From Chitinophagaceae bacterium (lineage in GTDB: Bacteria > Bacteroidota > Bacteroidia > Chitinophagales > Chitinophagaceae), in assembly GCA_016721085.1 (NCBI GenBank), contig JADKJI010000014.1:124001-188000 (forward strand): a DNA stretch of 64,000 nt, in the 5' to 3' direction. Below, in pieces: positions 18,443 to 30,774 of this stretch (within the stretch, counting starts at the first letter, position 1; every line of letters begins with the position of its first letter). A program made the position numbers and the translations under genes. The notes under the pieces were generated by a model. The model had not been told where the DNA came from, searched no databases, and saw only the letters and a list, made by a program, of their open reading frames with translations.

Positions 18443-19864
18443 ATGAAACGTTTCCGGTTCATCTCCTCAATTTTATTTGTGTTGCTGGTATTCAGTGTCC
18501 CTTCCAAGGGTCAATCGGATACAGCATCGATGCTGGTATTGTCTGAAAATGAATTCCTGAATCTGGTTCGTTTATACCATCCTGTAGTAAAGCAGGCTGA
18601 CTTTTCAGTTCAGAGAGCAGCGGCAGCCCTTACCGGAGCCAGAGCTGGATTCGACCCATTGTTGACTACTTCATTCGAAAAGAAAAAATTCGGAGGAGAT
18701 GTTTATTATAGTTATTACCAACCGGAATTGAAGATACCAACATGGTATGGTATTGAACTTTATGCAGGATTGGAAGAGATTTCAGGTACGAGGGTAACCA
18801 GCGAAGCTACTTTAGGACAAACAAGCTATCTCGGTGTAAGTGTACCATTACTGAAAGATCTGGTTGTCGATAAAAGAAGGGCTATACTAAAGCAGGCAAA
18901 AATTTATCAGCAACAAAATCTTGCTACAAGGAACCTGATCATCAATGACCTTTTATATGAAGGTATTGGTGCTTATTGGAATTGGGTTAAAGAGTATCAG
19001 GTATATAAAATTCTGGATAAAACTATTGCCCTTAGCGAAGCAAGATTGCGTTTCACATCTATTGAATACCAACAAGGGAATCGTCCAGCAATTGACACTG
19101 TTGAAGCATTGGCCCAATTACAGCAATTCCTTCTCCTGAGAAATGAGGCTTTTATGAAATTCCAGAACGCTGGAACTGAATTATAAAACTTTCTATGGCT
19201 TGAAAATGATATCCCCTATAAATTACCTGTTGCTGCTATTCCCGATACTTTATGGGAAAAGAGTACGCAGACGGTAATGATACCAGCAATGGACGAGTTA
19301 TTGTCAGTGGCACTTTCAAATCATCCCAAATTGAAAACCTTTTCGTACAAATTGGATTGGCTTAGGGTGGAGCAACAATTGAAATTTCAGGAAATGCTAC
19401 CAAAGTTGGATGCGAAAGCAAATCTTTTGAATAAAGGGTATAATGTCTTTAAAAATGTCAACACCAATTTTTTAGAGAACAATTATAAGTTTGGGATTGA
19501 TTTCAGTATGCCATTGCGTTTGTCGCAGGGAAGAGGTGGGTTTCGTGAAACTAAATTTAAAGTAGCCGAAACATCGATGGAGAGAAATCAGGCACAGCGC
19601 GATATAGAGACCAAGATAACTGTGTATTATAACGAAACGTATACTCTTCGTCAACAGGTTAGCTTAATGGAACAGGCTTTAGTGAATTATCAGCGGTTGT
19701 TGAGTGGAGAGCTTGCCCGATTTGAAATTGGTGAAAGCAGTTTGTTTATTGTTAATACCCGTGAGAATAAGGTTTTGGAATTGCAACAGAAATTGCAGGA
19801 GACCAAAACCAAATTCTACAAGTCATTAGCAGCCCTTCAATGGGCTTCGGGGCAATTAAAATAG
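18443..19864 (+). pseudogene. TolC family outer membrane protein, interrupted by an in-frame stop
   Basis: A signal peptide (to VPSKGQ) is followed by TolC-type helical repeats: LVRLYHPVVKQADFSVQRA near the start and the second repeat LSVALSNHPKLKTFSYKLD. It forms the outer-membrane channel for the ABC-HlyD pair just upstream. A TAA codon at 19184-19186 lies in the same frame as both halves, where related proteins have a residue such as Ser (LSNFLWLEN is expected; TCA to TAA would explain it). Unlike the other breaks in this window this is a substitution, not a homopolymer indel. Without the stop the product would be 473 residues, normal for the family. It ends 4 bp from the convergent mqnE. 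Confidence 0.83.
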
Positions 19865-19868
19865 GCTA

Positions 19869-21038
19869 TTAATTCAATTCGGGATTAGCGCTTAATTCCT
19901 GCAATGGAACTGTTGAATAATCCCTTACTTCATTATAGAGTGTATCTCTTTCTATGGCTTTTCTTCCTGCCTGGTTAATCAATGTTACCAGTTCGGCAGT
20001 AGACATGGCTGGGTTTTGTTCTTCAGAGCCTGCCATTGAATAGATTTTTGTTGAATCATCGATAGTACCATCAATATCATTTACTCCAAATGAAAGGGTC
20101 AGTTGGGCATTTTGACGACCCAACATTGGCCAATATGCTTTTAGATGAGGGAAATTGTCCATATACAATCTTGCAATTGCATACAGCCTGAGATCTTCAA
20201 TTACTGATACTTCAGGAATATGACTCATTTCATTATCATGGTTCCTGAATTTTAGTGGTATGAAGGTGTTGAAACCTTTCGTTTCATCCTGTAATGAACG
20301 AAGTCGATCCATATGGTCGATACGATGTTCGTAAGATTCCAGATGACCGTATAGCATGGTTGCATTGGTATGCATTCCCAGTTTATGAGCGGTACCATGA
20401 ATATCGAGCCAGCCTTCTGAACTTACCTTGTCGGCACAAATCTGCTCTCTTATTTTTTCATCGAAAATTTCTGCACCACCACCAGGCAATGAATCAAGTC
20501 CAGCTTCTTTAAGGAATCGAAGTCCTTCTTCTGTAGTCATTTTGGCTTTGCGGAACATATAATCCAATTCAACGGCTGTAAAACCTTTGATATGAAGATC
20601 GGGTCTATGAGCCTTTATTTTACGGAGAAGGTCTGCGAAGAAATCGAGGTTCATTTTCGGATGAACACCGCCTACTATATGTACTTCAGTTACTGGTTTA
20701 CCATCGTATTTCTTTACGATGTCCATCATCTGTTCAGTGCTTAATTCCCAGCCTTCTTCCTTATGCGCATAGAGTCTGGAATAGGAGCAGAACTTACAGG
20801 AGAATACGCACACATTAGTGGGTTCAATATGGAAGTTCCTGTTGAAATAAGTACGGTCACCATGTAATCGCTCTCTTACTGCATTAGCCAGTGCTCCTAA
20901 AAAAGAAAGACTGCCCCTTTCGAAAAGGAGCAGTCCGTCTTGTTTAGAGATTCGTTTCTGGTTAATTACTTTTTGAGCTATTATTCTAAGTGATTCGTCT
21001 TTTTCGTTTTCAATAATAGTTTCAATAGCGTTCATCAT
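19869..21038 (-). CDS. mqnE: Aminofutalosine synthase, radical SAM enzyme of menaquinone synthesis
   Basis: The product has 389 residues. The radical SAM cysteines form C77-x3-C-x2-C84 within EPTNVCVFSCKFCSYSR. Further family blocks are VTEVHIVGGVHPKMN, GLDSLPGGGAEIF, TNATMLYGHLESYEHRIDH and FNTFIPLKFRN. These match MqnE, which joins SAM and 3-enolpyruvylbenzoate to give aminofutalosine in the futalosine pathway. MqnC is the nearest relative and was considered; the CSYSR segment and the length favour MqnE. It overlaps the stop of the type IX cargo gene by 4 bp (ATGA), an odd pairing since the two are functionally unrelated. Confidence 0.85.
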   Translation of the reverse strand: MMNAIETIIENEKDESLRIIAQKVINQKRISKQDGLLLFERGSLSFLGALANAVRERLHGDRTYFNRNFHIEPTNVCVFSCKFCSYSRLYAHKEEGWELSTEQMMDIVKKYDGKPVTEVHIVGGVHPKMNLDFFADLLRKIKAHRPDLHIKGFTAVELDYMFRKAKMTTEEGLRFLKEAGLDSLPGGGAEIFDEKIREQICADKVSSEGWLDIHGTAHKLGMHTNATMLYGHLESYEHRIDHMDRLRSLQDETKGFNTFIPLKFRNHDNEMSHIPEVSVIEDLRLYAIARLYMDNFPHLKAYWPMLGRQNAQLTLSFGVNDIDGTIDDSTKIYSMAGSEEQNPAMSTAELVTLINQAGRKAIERDTLYNEVRDYSTVPLQELSANPELN

Positions 21039-24000
21039 CTTCTCTTAATAATTCTTTCTGTAATTACCTTATTATCGTAAACCAGTTTCACTTGATAAGA
21101 ACCATTTGAATAACGGCTAAGATCTACTGGAATATAATTGCTTGCGTTACCGTTGAACGTCCTTGATACTACAGTTTCTCCGATTGAATTGATTACTTGC
21201 AACCCTCTCAGATTTGCTGGTGGTAACAGGTGACGGATTACAAAGCTTCCTTCAAAAGGATTCGGAGTAATCATATAACCTGCTTGTTTCAGACGCGCTG
21301 GCAAAGTTATAGTAGAAATGTCAATATTATCAAGGAATGTATTATTTCCTTTGTTACTACTACTTCTGAATACAAACTGGAACTTGCTGTTGGCACCTAC
21401 GAACTTGCTGATATCCACCCATTCTCTGCGCCATTGTGAAGCTGAATTAGGATAGAATCCTACAGTATCAGTATTTGGATATACTTGTGGGAAGTTCTTG
21501 TCTACTGTAGTAAGGTCTTCACCCCATTTCTTGTAAACAGAACGGAATGTTTTACCGCAATCTGAAGTAAGCAGGATTTCCAGCGTATCTAAAGGTGTAC
21601 CAGTACTTCCTGGATATTGTGCGGTAGCGTGAGCTACGTCGAATTTCAGGTAAACTGAGTCAGGACTTCCAATTTGAACCAATGGAGAGTAGAGGTCATC
21701 TTTTCTTCCATTGCTGTTGAAACGGTAGTTACGGATAGTAGCAGAAGCTGTCTTTTCATTAGCAGCTCTTACACTTCTTTCCCAAGTATAACCGCTTCCA
21801 GAAGATGCAACAGACCAGTTGGCAGGAGGGAAGGTAGGTTGTTCAAAACCTTCTTTCACCGGATCTGGCTGAGGATCAAAAATGGTAAGACCAATTTTGG
21901 TTGTATCATTCAGATTGTTCTCATCAGTCAATCCGTTTGGTTCTTTTGTATAAGAAATGAACTGGTAGTTACCACCTGTAGCAAACGTGATTGTCTTATT
22001 GTAAGTAGCGAAATTGATCAGTGCAGATCCGCCATTTGGTAATGCACCTGTCCAACTGATGGAATCCAAAGCACCGGTACCGATACGGAACATGATCTTA
22101 ACACTCTTCAATGTATCGCGACCCTGATTGCCAATTGTTAATTGAGGAACCAATGTACGTGCACAAAGGCGACCTGCTGGTTCTGTTACAGTTCTGATCA
22201 AGGCATCACGGAAAGGTAAGCGGAAGGTTCTGATATTGATATCATCCAGATAAAGGTTGTTACCGAATCTGTTGATAGCTTTAAATCCAACGGTTACACT
22301 TGTTGCAGAGCCGATGAAAGGTTTAAGATCCAAACGAGTGCTCAACCAATCAGCTGCTGCAGGAACATAACCTGAAGTAGTTGTACCTGCAACGGTTGCC
22401 AAGGCGGTACCTTCTCTTCTCCAAACCTCAGTAAAAGTAGCTCCACAATCTGTTGAAACCACAACAGCTAAACCATCTGCAAAAGATGCTGATGTGCTAT
22501 ATGGTTTGTAAGCTCTTTCGAAAGTAAGGATTACAGAGTCGGCAGAGTTTACATCCAATATTGAAGAAAGTAAGAAATCTTCATGAAGGTCGCTTGAGTA
22601 GTTATAGAAATCCATAAATGCAGAAGCTACACCTGATTTTCTGGCGGAAGTATTTCTTGCCCAGGTTACAGAACCCGAATTAGGATTAATAATCCTCCAG
22701 TTAGCAGGAGGGAAGGTTGTTGATTCGAAGCCTTCTACTAAAGGACTTGGGAAAGGTGCAAGTATTGTAAAGCTTGATTTGGCTGTGTCATTTGATTGTT
22801 GTTTTCATCCAAACTGCCATTTGGCTCACCTACGAAAATCTTAAGTGTGTGAGCACCCGTTGTTGTTGTGATATTAGGTAAGGTAACATTAGCCGATTGA
22901 GTAATATTTAGCGAACCTGTCCATGCAAAAGGAGCACTTACAGGGTTGTTATCTATTTTAGTGTAGATATTAAGGCTTGTAAGTGTAGTTGTTCCAGCAT
23001 TTCTGATAGTAACCTGTGGTGTTATAGTATTTGAACACTGTGCTAAACCATTTGCTGGTGAAATGATGCCGATTGTACGGGCATCTAAAGCTGGTAGTGG
23101 CTCTAACTTAAAGGAAGAAACCCTTGTTTTCCAGTTAGCAGCACCATACATGGCAGTAAACCAGAAAAGAGAGTCATTGGTAACATCTGTTTCCAGGTCG
23201 TTATAATCACCCCATCTGTTAGAGAAAGTACCATAAGCAGAACCTACTTGCAATGTTCCTTCATCATACACCATTTGACCTGCTGGGTCGGTACTGTTAC
23301 GTCCAGTGAAATATATTGAAGCGAATTTGCCAGAACCGCTATGGTTAAAGGCAAGAGCTATTTGTCCTTTGCTATTGATGCTGATACCACCCATCCAGCG
23401 ACCATCTGCATCAGGAGCATAAGTTCCTTGTTGTTGAACGCCCCAGGCACCACCACTACGACGCAGTTCATACCATCTGATACCGGCTTTTGCTGGTAGA
23501 ACAGGGTAGTTAGCATCTACAGTATGGTTGGCTACTATGGCTTCATAAGTTCCAAAATTGCGATAGCTAACCCTATGCATGAAACGGTCACTGATGGCAT
23601 CGTAAGCAGAGCCGCCAGGAACGCAGGCACGGGAAGCACAAACCTGTGATTTGAACGCTGCTACAGTCATTTGTCCACCAACAGTTATTGTTGTATTAGC
23701 AGGCGTAGTGAAATCCGGTTTCATATTGATGATACCTACGCTATCAACGTCTGTAGTTGATGCAGTAAGGTTATCGTCGTGATAATAAAGGAAGAATCCG
23801 GTATTTGGGTCAGCAGGAGCGGTAGGACCACTGATACTGATAGGAGCCATCGTTCTTGGTTTAGATGTTGGTGTTACACCTGTAGAGAAGAAAGAAGGCA
23901 GTGTACGAATCATTGTAGGGCTAGCTGCACCGGCAATCATTGCATTTTTGTCGAATGCCATAACTGATGATCCGAGATAAGCAGTTCCTGCTGTATTGAA

Positions 24001-24747
24001 ATCGTTAGATGTACCGAAGATGGCGTTAGGCCATACAGAATAGTGAGGATAATCGATAAATGCAGAGTTGTCTACAAACTTATAGATGTTCCAGGCACCT
24101 GATGGATCGTTAGTGGCTGATACGGCGAAAATCAGGGTATTGGCATAAGTAGTAACGCCACCTGAAGCACCGAATTCAGAAAGGAAATACCTTCCTGAGA
24201 ACTGGTCGTACAATACGATAGGGTCACCAAAACCTGTATAACCAGGAGTTGCGATCACCTGATACATATACGTTTGAGCAACAACGTTAGCTCCGGTCTT
24301 ATCCCAGATACGGAAATAAGAACCCTGGCTACCATTGATCATTTGAATAACATGGTTTGGACCCTGTGTTAAACAAGGGTCGGCAGGTGCTACGTTAGTG
24401 AATCCCATACCATCATAGTTCTGCACCACTTTGGTTCCAACTAATGGACCTTCTTCAGCACCATTGGTAAGTTTTTTGGGATTGTAAAAATCTTTCTGTA
24501 CAACAGGGTCGCCAGTAGCGTTTGTACCAAAATCTTTAACTTCTTCTTTCCAGGTCTTTTTAATAACCAAACCGGTAAGGTCGCGGCTTACTGGAGGATT
24601 AAGAGAAGGATCAGGTTTCAGGTTCTTAAGTGATGTAACTTTGTTGATAAGTTCACCCGTCACAACCCGAATACCATTCGGGGTTTGCTGAGCCATCGTA
24701 TTCAGTATAGATACAATGAATGCAGCAAGGAGTAGAGATTTCCTCAT
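21035..24747 (-). CDS. Large secreted protein with type IX sorting tail, one frameshift
   Basis: The corrected product has about 1237 residues. A signal peptide ends near NTMAQQ. The N-terminal 550 residues form a beta-propeller-like region (QGPNHVIQMINGSQGSYFRI, YDQFSGRYFLSEF). These are followed by CARDB-like immunoglobulin repeats and two jelly-roll modules that share PPANW and LDNIDI/LDDINI blocks. The C-terminus is a Por/type A sorting domain (ITPNPFEGSFVI to ITERIIKRR), so it is an outer-surface or released protein. The frame breaks at 22792-22794, where AAA on the coding strand should be AAAA; the fix joins NNNQ to NDTAKSSF. The specific activity is unknown. Confidence 0.82.
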
Positions 24748-25043
24748 AAGCTTTAGTATGTTAGTTTTGATACAAATAACCGTCTACAAATATAAAATTT
24801 GCGGGGTAACGGTCAAACTTTTTTTTTAATCTCCCCAATTACCCTAAATATTTGAAAAAGCATCATTTTGAAGCATTTGTAACCTTATTTCTTCAACAAG
24901 AAATGGCAGGTTGGAAATTTGTGATTAATGAGACAAGGATATTGGGAAAGCAACTGTTCGAATTCCATTTTTTTAATCAATTCTTTATTCAGCCCCCGAC
25001 TTTCCCTAAAATGATTAAATTACCAAAATTTTAAAAAGAACTT

Positions 25044-26164
25044 ATGGAAAGGTTACAGGGTCTTATAGGTATTATCCTAATACTCAGTTTGGCTTGGGTT
25101 GCATCAAATAACAAGAAAAGGATTAATTACAGGCTGGTTATCAGCGGTATCCTTTTACAGGTTACTATTGCCTTACTAATTTTTAAAGTTCCTTTCGTTA
25201 AGTCCTTTTTTTCATGGATGGGCCGACAAATGACCCATATCGAGGCATTTGCTAAAGAAGGTGCTTCATTTGTATACGGAGGACTTGTGGCTCAGGATGC
25301 TTCCGGCGCAGCTGTTCCTTACAGAACACCCGGTGTTTTTGTGTTCGGCTTCAGTGTTTTGGCTACAATTATCCTGGTTTGCGTTTTAGTTGCCATATTC
25401 TACCATTTCGGAGTGATGCAACGAATTGTTTCCGTTATTGCAAAAGCCATGAATTGGGTGATGCGAGTGAGTGGTGCTGAGGCACTTAGCAATGTGGCAA
25501 GTGCTTTTGTGGGACAAGTTGAGGCGCAAGTTATGATTCGTCCTTATTTGTCTACTATGACAATGAGTGAGTTGCTGGCGAGTATGAGTGGTAGTTTGGC
25601 CTGTATTGCAGGCGGTATACTTGTTGTTTATGTAAGTTTTGGTGCCAGGGCTGAGTACCTGCTGGCAGCCAGTCTTATGGCCGCTGCATGAAAATATCTG
25701 TAAACGTTATTGCCATGCTGATTGGTTTCTTAGGACTTATTGCTCTTATCAACTTTTTGCTGGGTAAATTAGGTGGTGCATTAAACCTGGATTATGCACT
25801 TACGTTGGACTGGATTTTCGGAAAAATATTCTATCCAATGTCTTGGGCCATGGGTGTTCCAGGTCAGGATGTTGATACAGTTGCTACATTAATGGGTCAA
25901 AAGCTGACAATTAATGAGTTTGTGGCATTTGATAATATGACTCACCACGGTATAAAACCAGTGACTGATAAGGGCCTTTTGATTGCCAGCATTGCCATTT
26001 GCGGTTTTGCTAATTTCAGTTCTGTGGGTATGCAGATCGGTGGAATTGGAGCTTTGGCGCCTGAAAGGAGAGCGGATCTTGCAAAACTTGGTATGAAAGC
26101 ACTTTTCTGTGGTACGTTGGCTTCTTACCTTTCAGCAACTATTGCTGGCATTCTTCTGTCGTAG
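25044..26164 (+). pseudogene. CNT-family nucleoside permease with internal deletion and frameshift
   Basis: The first half (25044-25691) has the N-terminal helices and the conserved VASAFVGQVEAQVMIRPYL. The second half (from 25688) has LIGFLGLIALINFLLG, FYPMSWAMGVP, NEFVAFDNM and GFANFSSVGMQIGGIGALAPERRADLAKLG. All are hallmarks of concentrative nucleoside transporters (NupC). In E. coli NupC some 45 residues lie between the segments that here meet at 25688. So about 150 bp appear to be lost together with the frame. This is more than a homopolymer error: a real deletion or an assembly collapse. The nucleoside specificity cannot be told. The gene would import nucleosides using an ion gradient if whole. 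Confidence 0.83.
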
Positions 26165-26183
26165 GTAAAAGATATAAAAAGAG

Positions 26184-26216
26184 AAAGGCGCTTACCTGAT
26201 GGTGAGCGCCTTTTTT
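26184..26216. terminator. Bidirectional terminator between nupC and trxA
   Basis: AAGGCGCTTACC-TGAT-GGTGAGCGCCTTTTTT lies between the two convergent genes and has A and T tracts on either side. Confidence 0.85.
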
Positions 26217-26230
26217 ATTATTTAAACAAC

Positions 26231-26548
26231 TTATTTGTGTTGTTCGATCTTCTTTACAAAATTAGTCTTTGGTTGTGCTCCAACCAGCTTATCAACTACT
26301 TTACCACCTTTTATGAAAAGGATAGCAGGTATAGAGGTAACACCATAATTGATAGATAATTGAGGGTTATTGTCAACGTTCACTTTTCCAACGTTTACCT
26401 TACCATCATATTCTTTTGATAATTCTTCAATTACCGGACCTATAGCGCGGCAAGGGCCACACCATTCTGCCCAAAAATCTACTACTGTCAATTTATCGGA
26501 GCTGATCACTTTCTCCTGGAAATTGGAATCTGTGAGTTCTAATGCCAT
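26231..26548 (-). CDS. trxA: Thioredoxin
   Basis: The product has 105 residues forming one complete thioredoxin fold. The active site is FWAEWCGPCR (Cys30 and Cys33). The cis-proline segment is VTSIPAILF and the C-terminal helix ends KKIEQHK. There is no signal peptide, so it is the general cytoplasmic protein-disulfide reductant. It is monocistronic, bounded by a bidirectional terminator downstream and a long hairpin repeat upstream. Confidence 0.93.
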   Translation of the reverse strand: MALELTDSNFQEKVISSDKLTVVDFWAEWCGPCRAIGPVIEELSKEYDGKVNVGKVNVDNNPQLSINYGVTSIPAILFIKGGKVVDKLVGAQPKTNFVKKIEQHK

Positions 26549-26699
26549 GATGATTAAAATTTAATTTTTTATTGAGTTGTTTGCTTGTGAATAGGAAGTG
26601 GCAAATTTACTGCCATTGCTAATAACCCGCTACGGTGGCATAAAGTTGTGCAAAACTTGTCACTTTTAGCGCTGAGAGACTGTTAAAACGGCACATTAT

Positions 26700-26845
26700 T
26701 AAGTTCAATATGTTCAAAATGTTCCAGAAGTTCCATAGGTTCCTAAGTGTAAAACCAAAACTAATTGCTACTATTTTGTTTGGGTTTTACGCTTAGGAAC
26801 CTATGGAACCTATGGAACTTCTGGAACCTATTGAACATATTAAAC
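26700..26845. repeat. Long inverted repeat with 9-bp tandem units (GGAACCTAT type), copy 1
   Basis: The right arm (about 26778-26845) reads as nonads GGAACCTAT, GGAACCTAT, GGAACTTCT, GGAACCTAT, TGAACATAT. The left arm (about 26700-26758) is its complement, and the stem continues into GTAAAACC/GGTTTTAC around an 18-nt loop. It fills the gap between trxA and dnaE. Confidence 0.85.
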
Positions 26846-26849
26846 TTTC

Positions 26850-29800
26850 TTACTGACTTACGACCTGCACCTCCAACTCCCCATTCTCCTGCAGGAAATG
26901 CGCCATTTCCTCATTCATCTCAAAACCCGATTCCATGCTGTAAAGACTCACTTTACATTGGCTTTTGGGTTCGCGGATCTGGAATTTGATGCCAGATCGG
27001 CCTTTGTGGAGTTTCAGGTTTTTGTCAAAGAATTCAACCATCGGAGCACTTAAATGACGCGCTTCAATAGAAATGATTAGTTGCTTGGTTAGCAATTGCT
27101 TTATACTTTCTAATAATATGATAGTGGTAACCTTGAATTCAAATTCATTTTCCTTACCCCATCTGTTTTTAAAATGTCCGGTAAGGAATAGGTTTTTCCC
27201 TTTCTCCAGATAATTTGAAAATTTCACATAGTCATCACTCCAAAGCATGAATTCACTCTTGCCACTGAAATCTTCAAGTGTGAAAGATCCAAAATTCCGT
27301 CCCGTCTTGGTTACCCTGTGCTGGGCATCTGTAACGAGTCCGGCTAACCGCAATGCCTTCCCTGGATTTGCCTGTAATGCTACCGCCTCCTTTATTTCAT
27401 TGAAGTCGGACATACTGGTGATTCCGTAGTGATATATTTCGAATTTGAAATGGTCAAGGGGATGGCCACTCATGAATATCCCAGTTACCTCTTTCTCGTG
27501 ATCAAGCAATTCTGTCAATGTCCATACTTCACAAGGCAAAATCTTTGGTTGAGGCACTTCCATAACAGAAGGCAGATCTCCAAATAAGGTATTTGAATTT
27601 CCTGCAGTGATGGATTGTTGTGCTTGCCCCCAGGCTATGATTCTTTCAATACCTGTTTTCATTTCTCCTTGTGGGATATTGAAATATTGTGCCCTGTGAA
27701 TTTCTTTAAAACAATCAAATGCCCCTGCATAAATAAGGCTTTCAATAGTTTTTTTGTTTACAGTTCGGTGATTAGTGCGTTTCACCATATCGAAAATGGA
27801 AGTAAAGTGCCCTTTGTTTTCCCTTTCTTCGATAAGGCTGTCTACTGCAGCTTCACCAACACCTTTCAAACCGCCCAATCCGAAACGGATGGCACCAACT
27901 TTATTTACAGCAAATCCTTTTTTCGATTCATTGATATCCGGACCTAATACAGCTAGTCCCATTCTCTTACACTCTTCCATGAAGAAGGTGATCTTTTCAA
28001 TGCTACCGGCGTTATTGAGAACAGCCGCCATATATTCACTAGGGTAGTGGGCTTTTAGGTAGGCTGTTTGATATGCTACAAATGCATAGCAAGTGGAGTG
28101 CGATTTGTTAAATGCGTATTGGGCAAATGCTTCCCAGTCTGTCCATATCTTTTCTAACTTCTCTGCTTCATGTCCTTTTGCCGTAGCACCAGCAATGAAC
28201 TGCCCCTTCATTTTATCCAGCACCGATTTCTGCTTCTTACCCATTGCTTTTCGAAGTACGTCGGCATCACCTTTACTAAAGCCACCGATACTCTGGGCTA
28301 AAAGCATTACCTGCTCCTGATATACCGTAATACCGTAGGTCTCTTCGAGGTATTCCGACATTATCGGCAAATCGTATGTGATCTTTTCTTTTCCGTGTTT
28401 ACGATCGATGAAGTTGGGGATATAGCCGATTGGACCTGGACGATACAAGGCGTTCATCGCAATCAAGTCATCGAACTTATCCGGTTTTAGGTCGCGGAGG
28501 TATTTCTGCATACCCGGACTTTCAAACTGGAATGTACCGATGGTATCACCATGCTGGTATAGTTTGAACGTCTTTTCATCATCGAGTGGAATAGTATCAA
28601 TTTCTATTTCGACTCCGTGATTTTCCTTTATAAGTCGTAAGGCATTCTTAAGGATGGTCAGTGTTTTCAGACCAAGAAAGTCCATCTTGATTACGCCTGA
28701 ATCTTCAATGATATTTCCTTCGATTTGTGTTACCCACAAAGTAGAGTCTTTGGCAACACAGACAGGAATCAATTCAGTAAGGTCTCTGGGGGCGATGATG
28801 ATACCAGCCGCATGTATACCAGTATTCCTCACAGAGCCTTCCAGGCGTTCAGCTTCATGAAGCACAAGTCCTTCCAGTGTATTTTCCTTGTTATAGATTT
28901 CACGAAGCTTTTTTACGCCTTCCAGTTCATCTGGCCCAACGTTATCTTTTTCTTCCAGCGATTTCTCGCCTTCTTTTGTTGTTAGTGGAGCGTGAAGTAC
29001 TCTTCTTAGTTCAATACCCGGACGATCTGGAACCAGTTTTGCCAGGGCATTGGATTCGGCCAGAGGTAAATCCATTACACGAGCCACATCTTTTATACTC
29101 ATCTTGGCAGCCATTGTACCATATGTGATGATCTGGGCTACCTGGTTTTGTCCGTACTTATTTACAACATAGTCGATTACCTTCTGTCTTCCTTCATCAT
29201 CGAAGTCCGTATCAATATCGGGCATTGACTTACGGTCTGGGTTAAGGAAACGCTCAAACAGTAGGTTGTACTTCATCGGATCGATATTGGTGATACCGAT
29301 ACAATAAGCCACCACACTTCCGGCGGCGGAACCACGACCTGGGCCTACAAATACACCGAGATTCCTTCCTGCTTTAATGAAATCACTTACAATAAGGAAG
29401 TAACCGGCAAAACCCATTGTTTTGATGGTGAACAATTCGAAATCGAGCCGTTCCTGTACTTCAGGAGTAATATCTGTATATCTTTCCTTAGCGCCTTCCA
29501 TTGTAATATGGCGAAGGAACTCCCATTGGTTCAGGTTGCTGTCTGCATGCACCTGAAATTCTTTTGGGATAGGGAAGGCCGGTAGTAAGATGTCTTTCTT
29601 AAGATTAAGGACTTCTACCTTATCTACGATCCTGTTTGTATTATCAATCGATTCGGGGATGTCCTTGAAAAGGGTAGCCATCTCTTCCGATGTCTTAAAA
29701 TAGAACTGATCGTTTGGGAATTTGAAGCGTCTGTCTTTCAGATGTACGTCATCATTCACAAAATCGTCGTAGCCCGGGGTGCTTTTCTTTTCACCCGTAT

Positions 29801-30496
29801 TGATACAAAGTAAGATATCGTGGGCATTATAGTCGTCCCTGTCTGTATAATGGCTATCATTAGTAGCAATTACATGTACATTATATTTTTGGCGAATTTC
29901 AGCAGGGTCTGGTTGATGGGTTCCTGCTCTTTTATATTATGTCGCTGTAATTCTATGTAATAGTCTTCTCCGAAAATATCGAGCCACCATTTGAATTCTT
30001 TCTCTGCTTTTTCTTCACCATCGTGTAAGATGCATTGGGGCACATGAGCACCGATGCAACAAGTGGTTGCTATCAATCCTTCGTGATATTTCTCGATCAG
30101 TTCCTTATCTATACGGGGGTATTTGCTGTACAGACCTTCGATATAACCAAGTGAAGTCAGTTTAATCAGGTTCTGGTATCCTATCTTATTCTTTGCGAGA
30201 AGTACCTGGTGATAGCGATGATCTTTTTTCTCTTTGGTAAAAGTGCGGATATGCCGGTTTTCTACCACATAGACTTCGCATCCAACAATAGGCTTCACTT
30301 TCAGGGAACCGTCATCATTTTTATGCTTATAAGCTTCCGCAACGAATTCGAAAGCGCCGAACATATTTCCATGATCGGTGATAGCGATAGCGGGCATATT
30401 ATCTTTTACTGCTTTCTTATACAAACTTGGGATGGATGCAGCTCCATCCAACAATGAAAATTGGGTATGGCAATGTAAATGTGAAAACCTCGACAT
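26850..30496 (-). CDS. dnaE: DNA polymerase III alpha subunit, one frameshift
   Basis: This is the replicative polymerase. From MSRFSHLHCHTQFSLLDG the PHP domain runs to about residue 280. The catalytic palm carries PDIDTDF near residue 425 and GRGSAAGSVVAYC just before it. The helix-hairpin-helix and OB-fold (SGKSEFMLWSDDYVKF) regions follow toward the C-terminus. The frame breaks at 29886-29890: five A on the coding strand where six are needed to read AKKYNVHVIAT. Correction gives 1215 residues, normal for Bacteroidota DnaE. An essential gene broken by one homopolymer base argues strongly for sequence error. It is likely monocistronic, with hairpin repeats on both sides. Confidence 0.93.
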
Positions 30497-30587
30497 GATG
30501 GGAAAACCTCCTTTTGATATTCAGTTGCAAGTAAGGAACAAATCTCTAGTATTGGAGGGATTTAACAACACAAAATTTCCACATCTA

Positions 30588-30732
30588 ACAGGTTCAAGAG
30601 GTTCCATGAGTTCAATAGGTTCAAAAAGTTTCCAGTTCGAAGACTCATTACTAAAAAATGCCTTTGGTTTTGGTGTTAAACATAGGCCCTCTGGAACCTC
30701 TTGAACATCTGGAACTTCTGGAACATTCAAGA
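30588..30732. repeat. Inverted repeat with 9-bp tandem units (GGAACCTCT type), copy 2
   Basis: The right arm (about 30685-30732) reads GGAACCTCT, TGAACATCT, GGAACTTCT, GGAACATTC. The left arm (about 30588-30634) has the complementary form around a loop of about 50 nt. It occupies the divergent gap between dnaE and the NlpC/P60 gene. Confidence 0.75.
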
Positions 30733-30774
30733 TCTGGCCTTGTATTTGTTATCTTTGTCCAGATTCATTTCCAC

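Noticed and set aside
24852..25034. 60-residue plus-strand frame before the nucleoside permease
   Set aside because: AT-rich, phenylalanine-heavy, with no domain, and lying in the likely promoter region.
29886..29890. Programmed frameshift in dnaE
   Set aside because: The site lacks a slippery heptamer with downstream structure, and similar one-base losses occur in a dozen unrelated genes nearby, so error is simpler.
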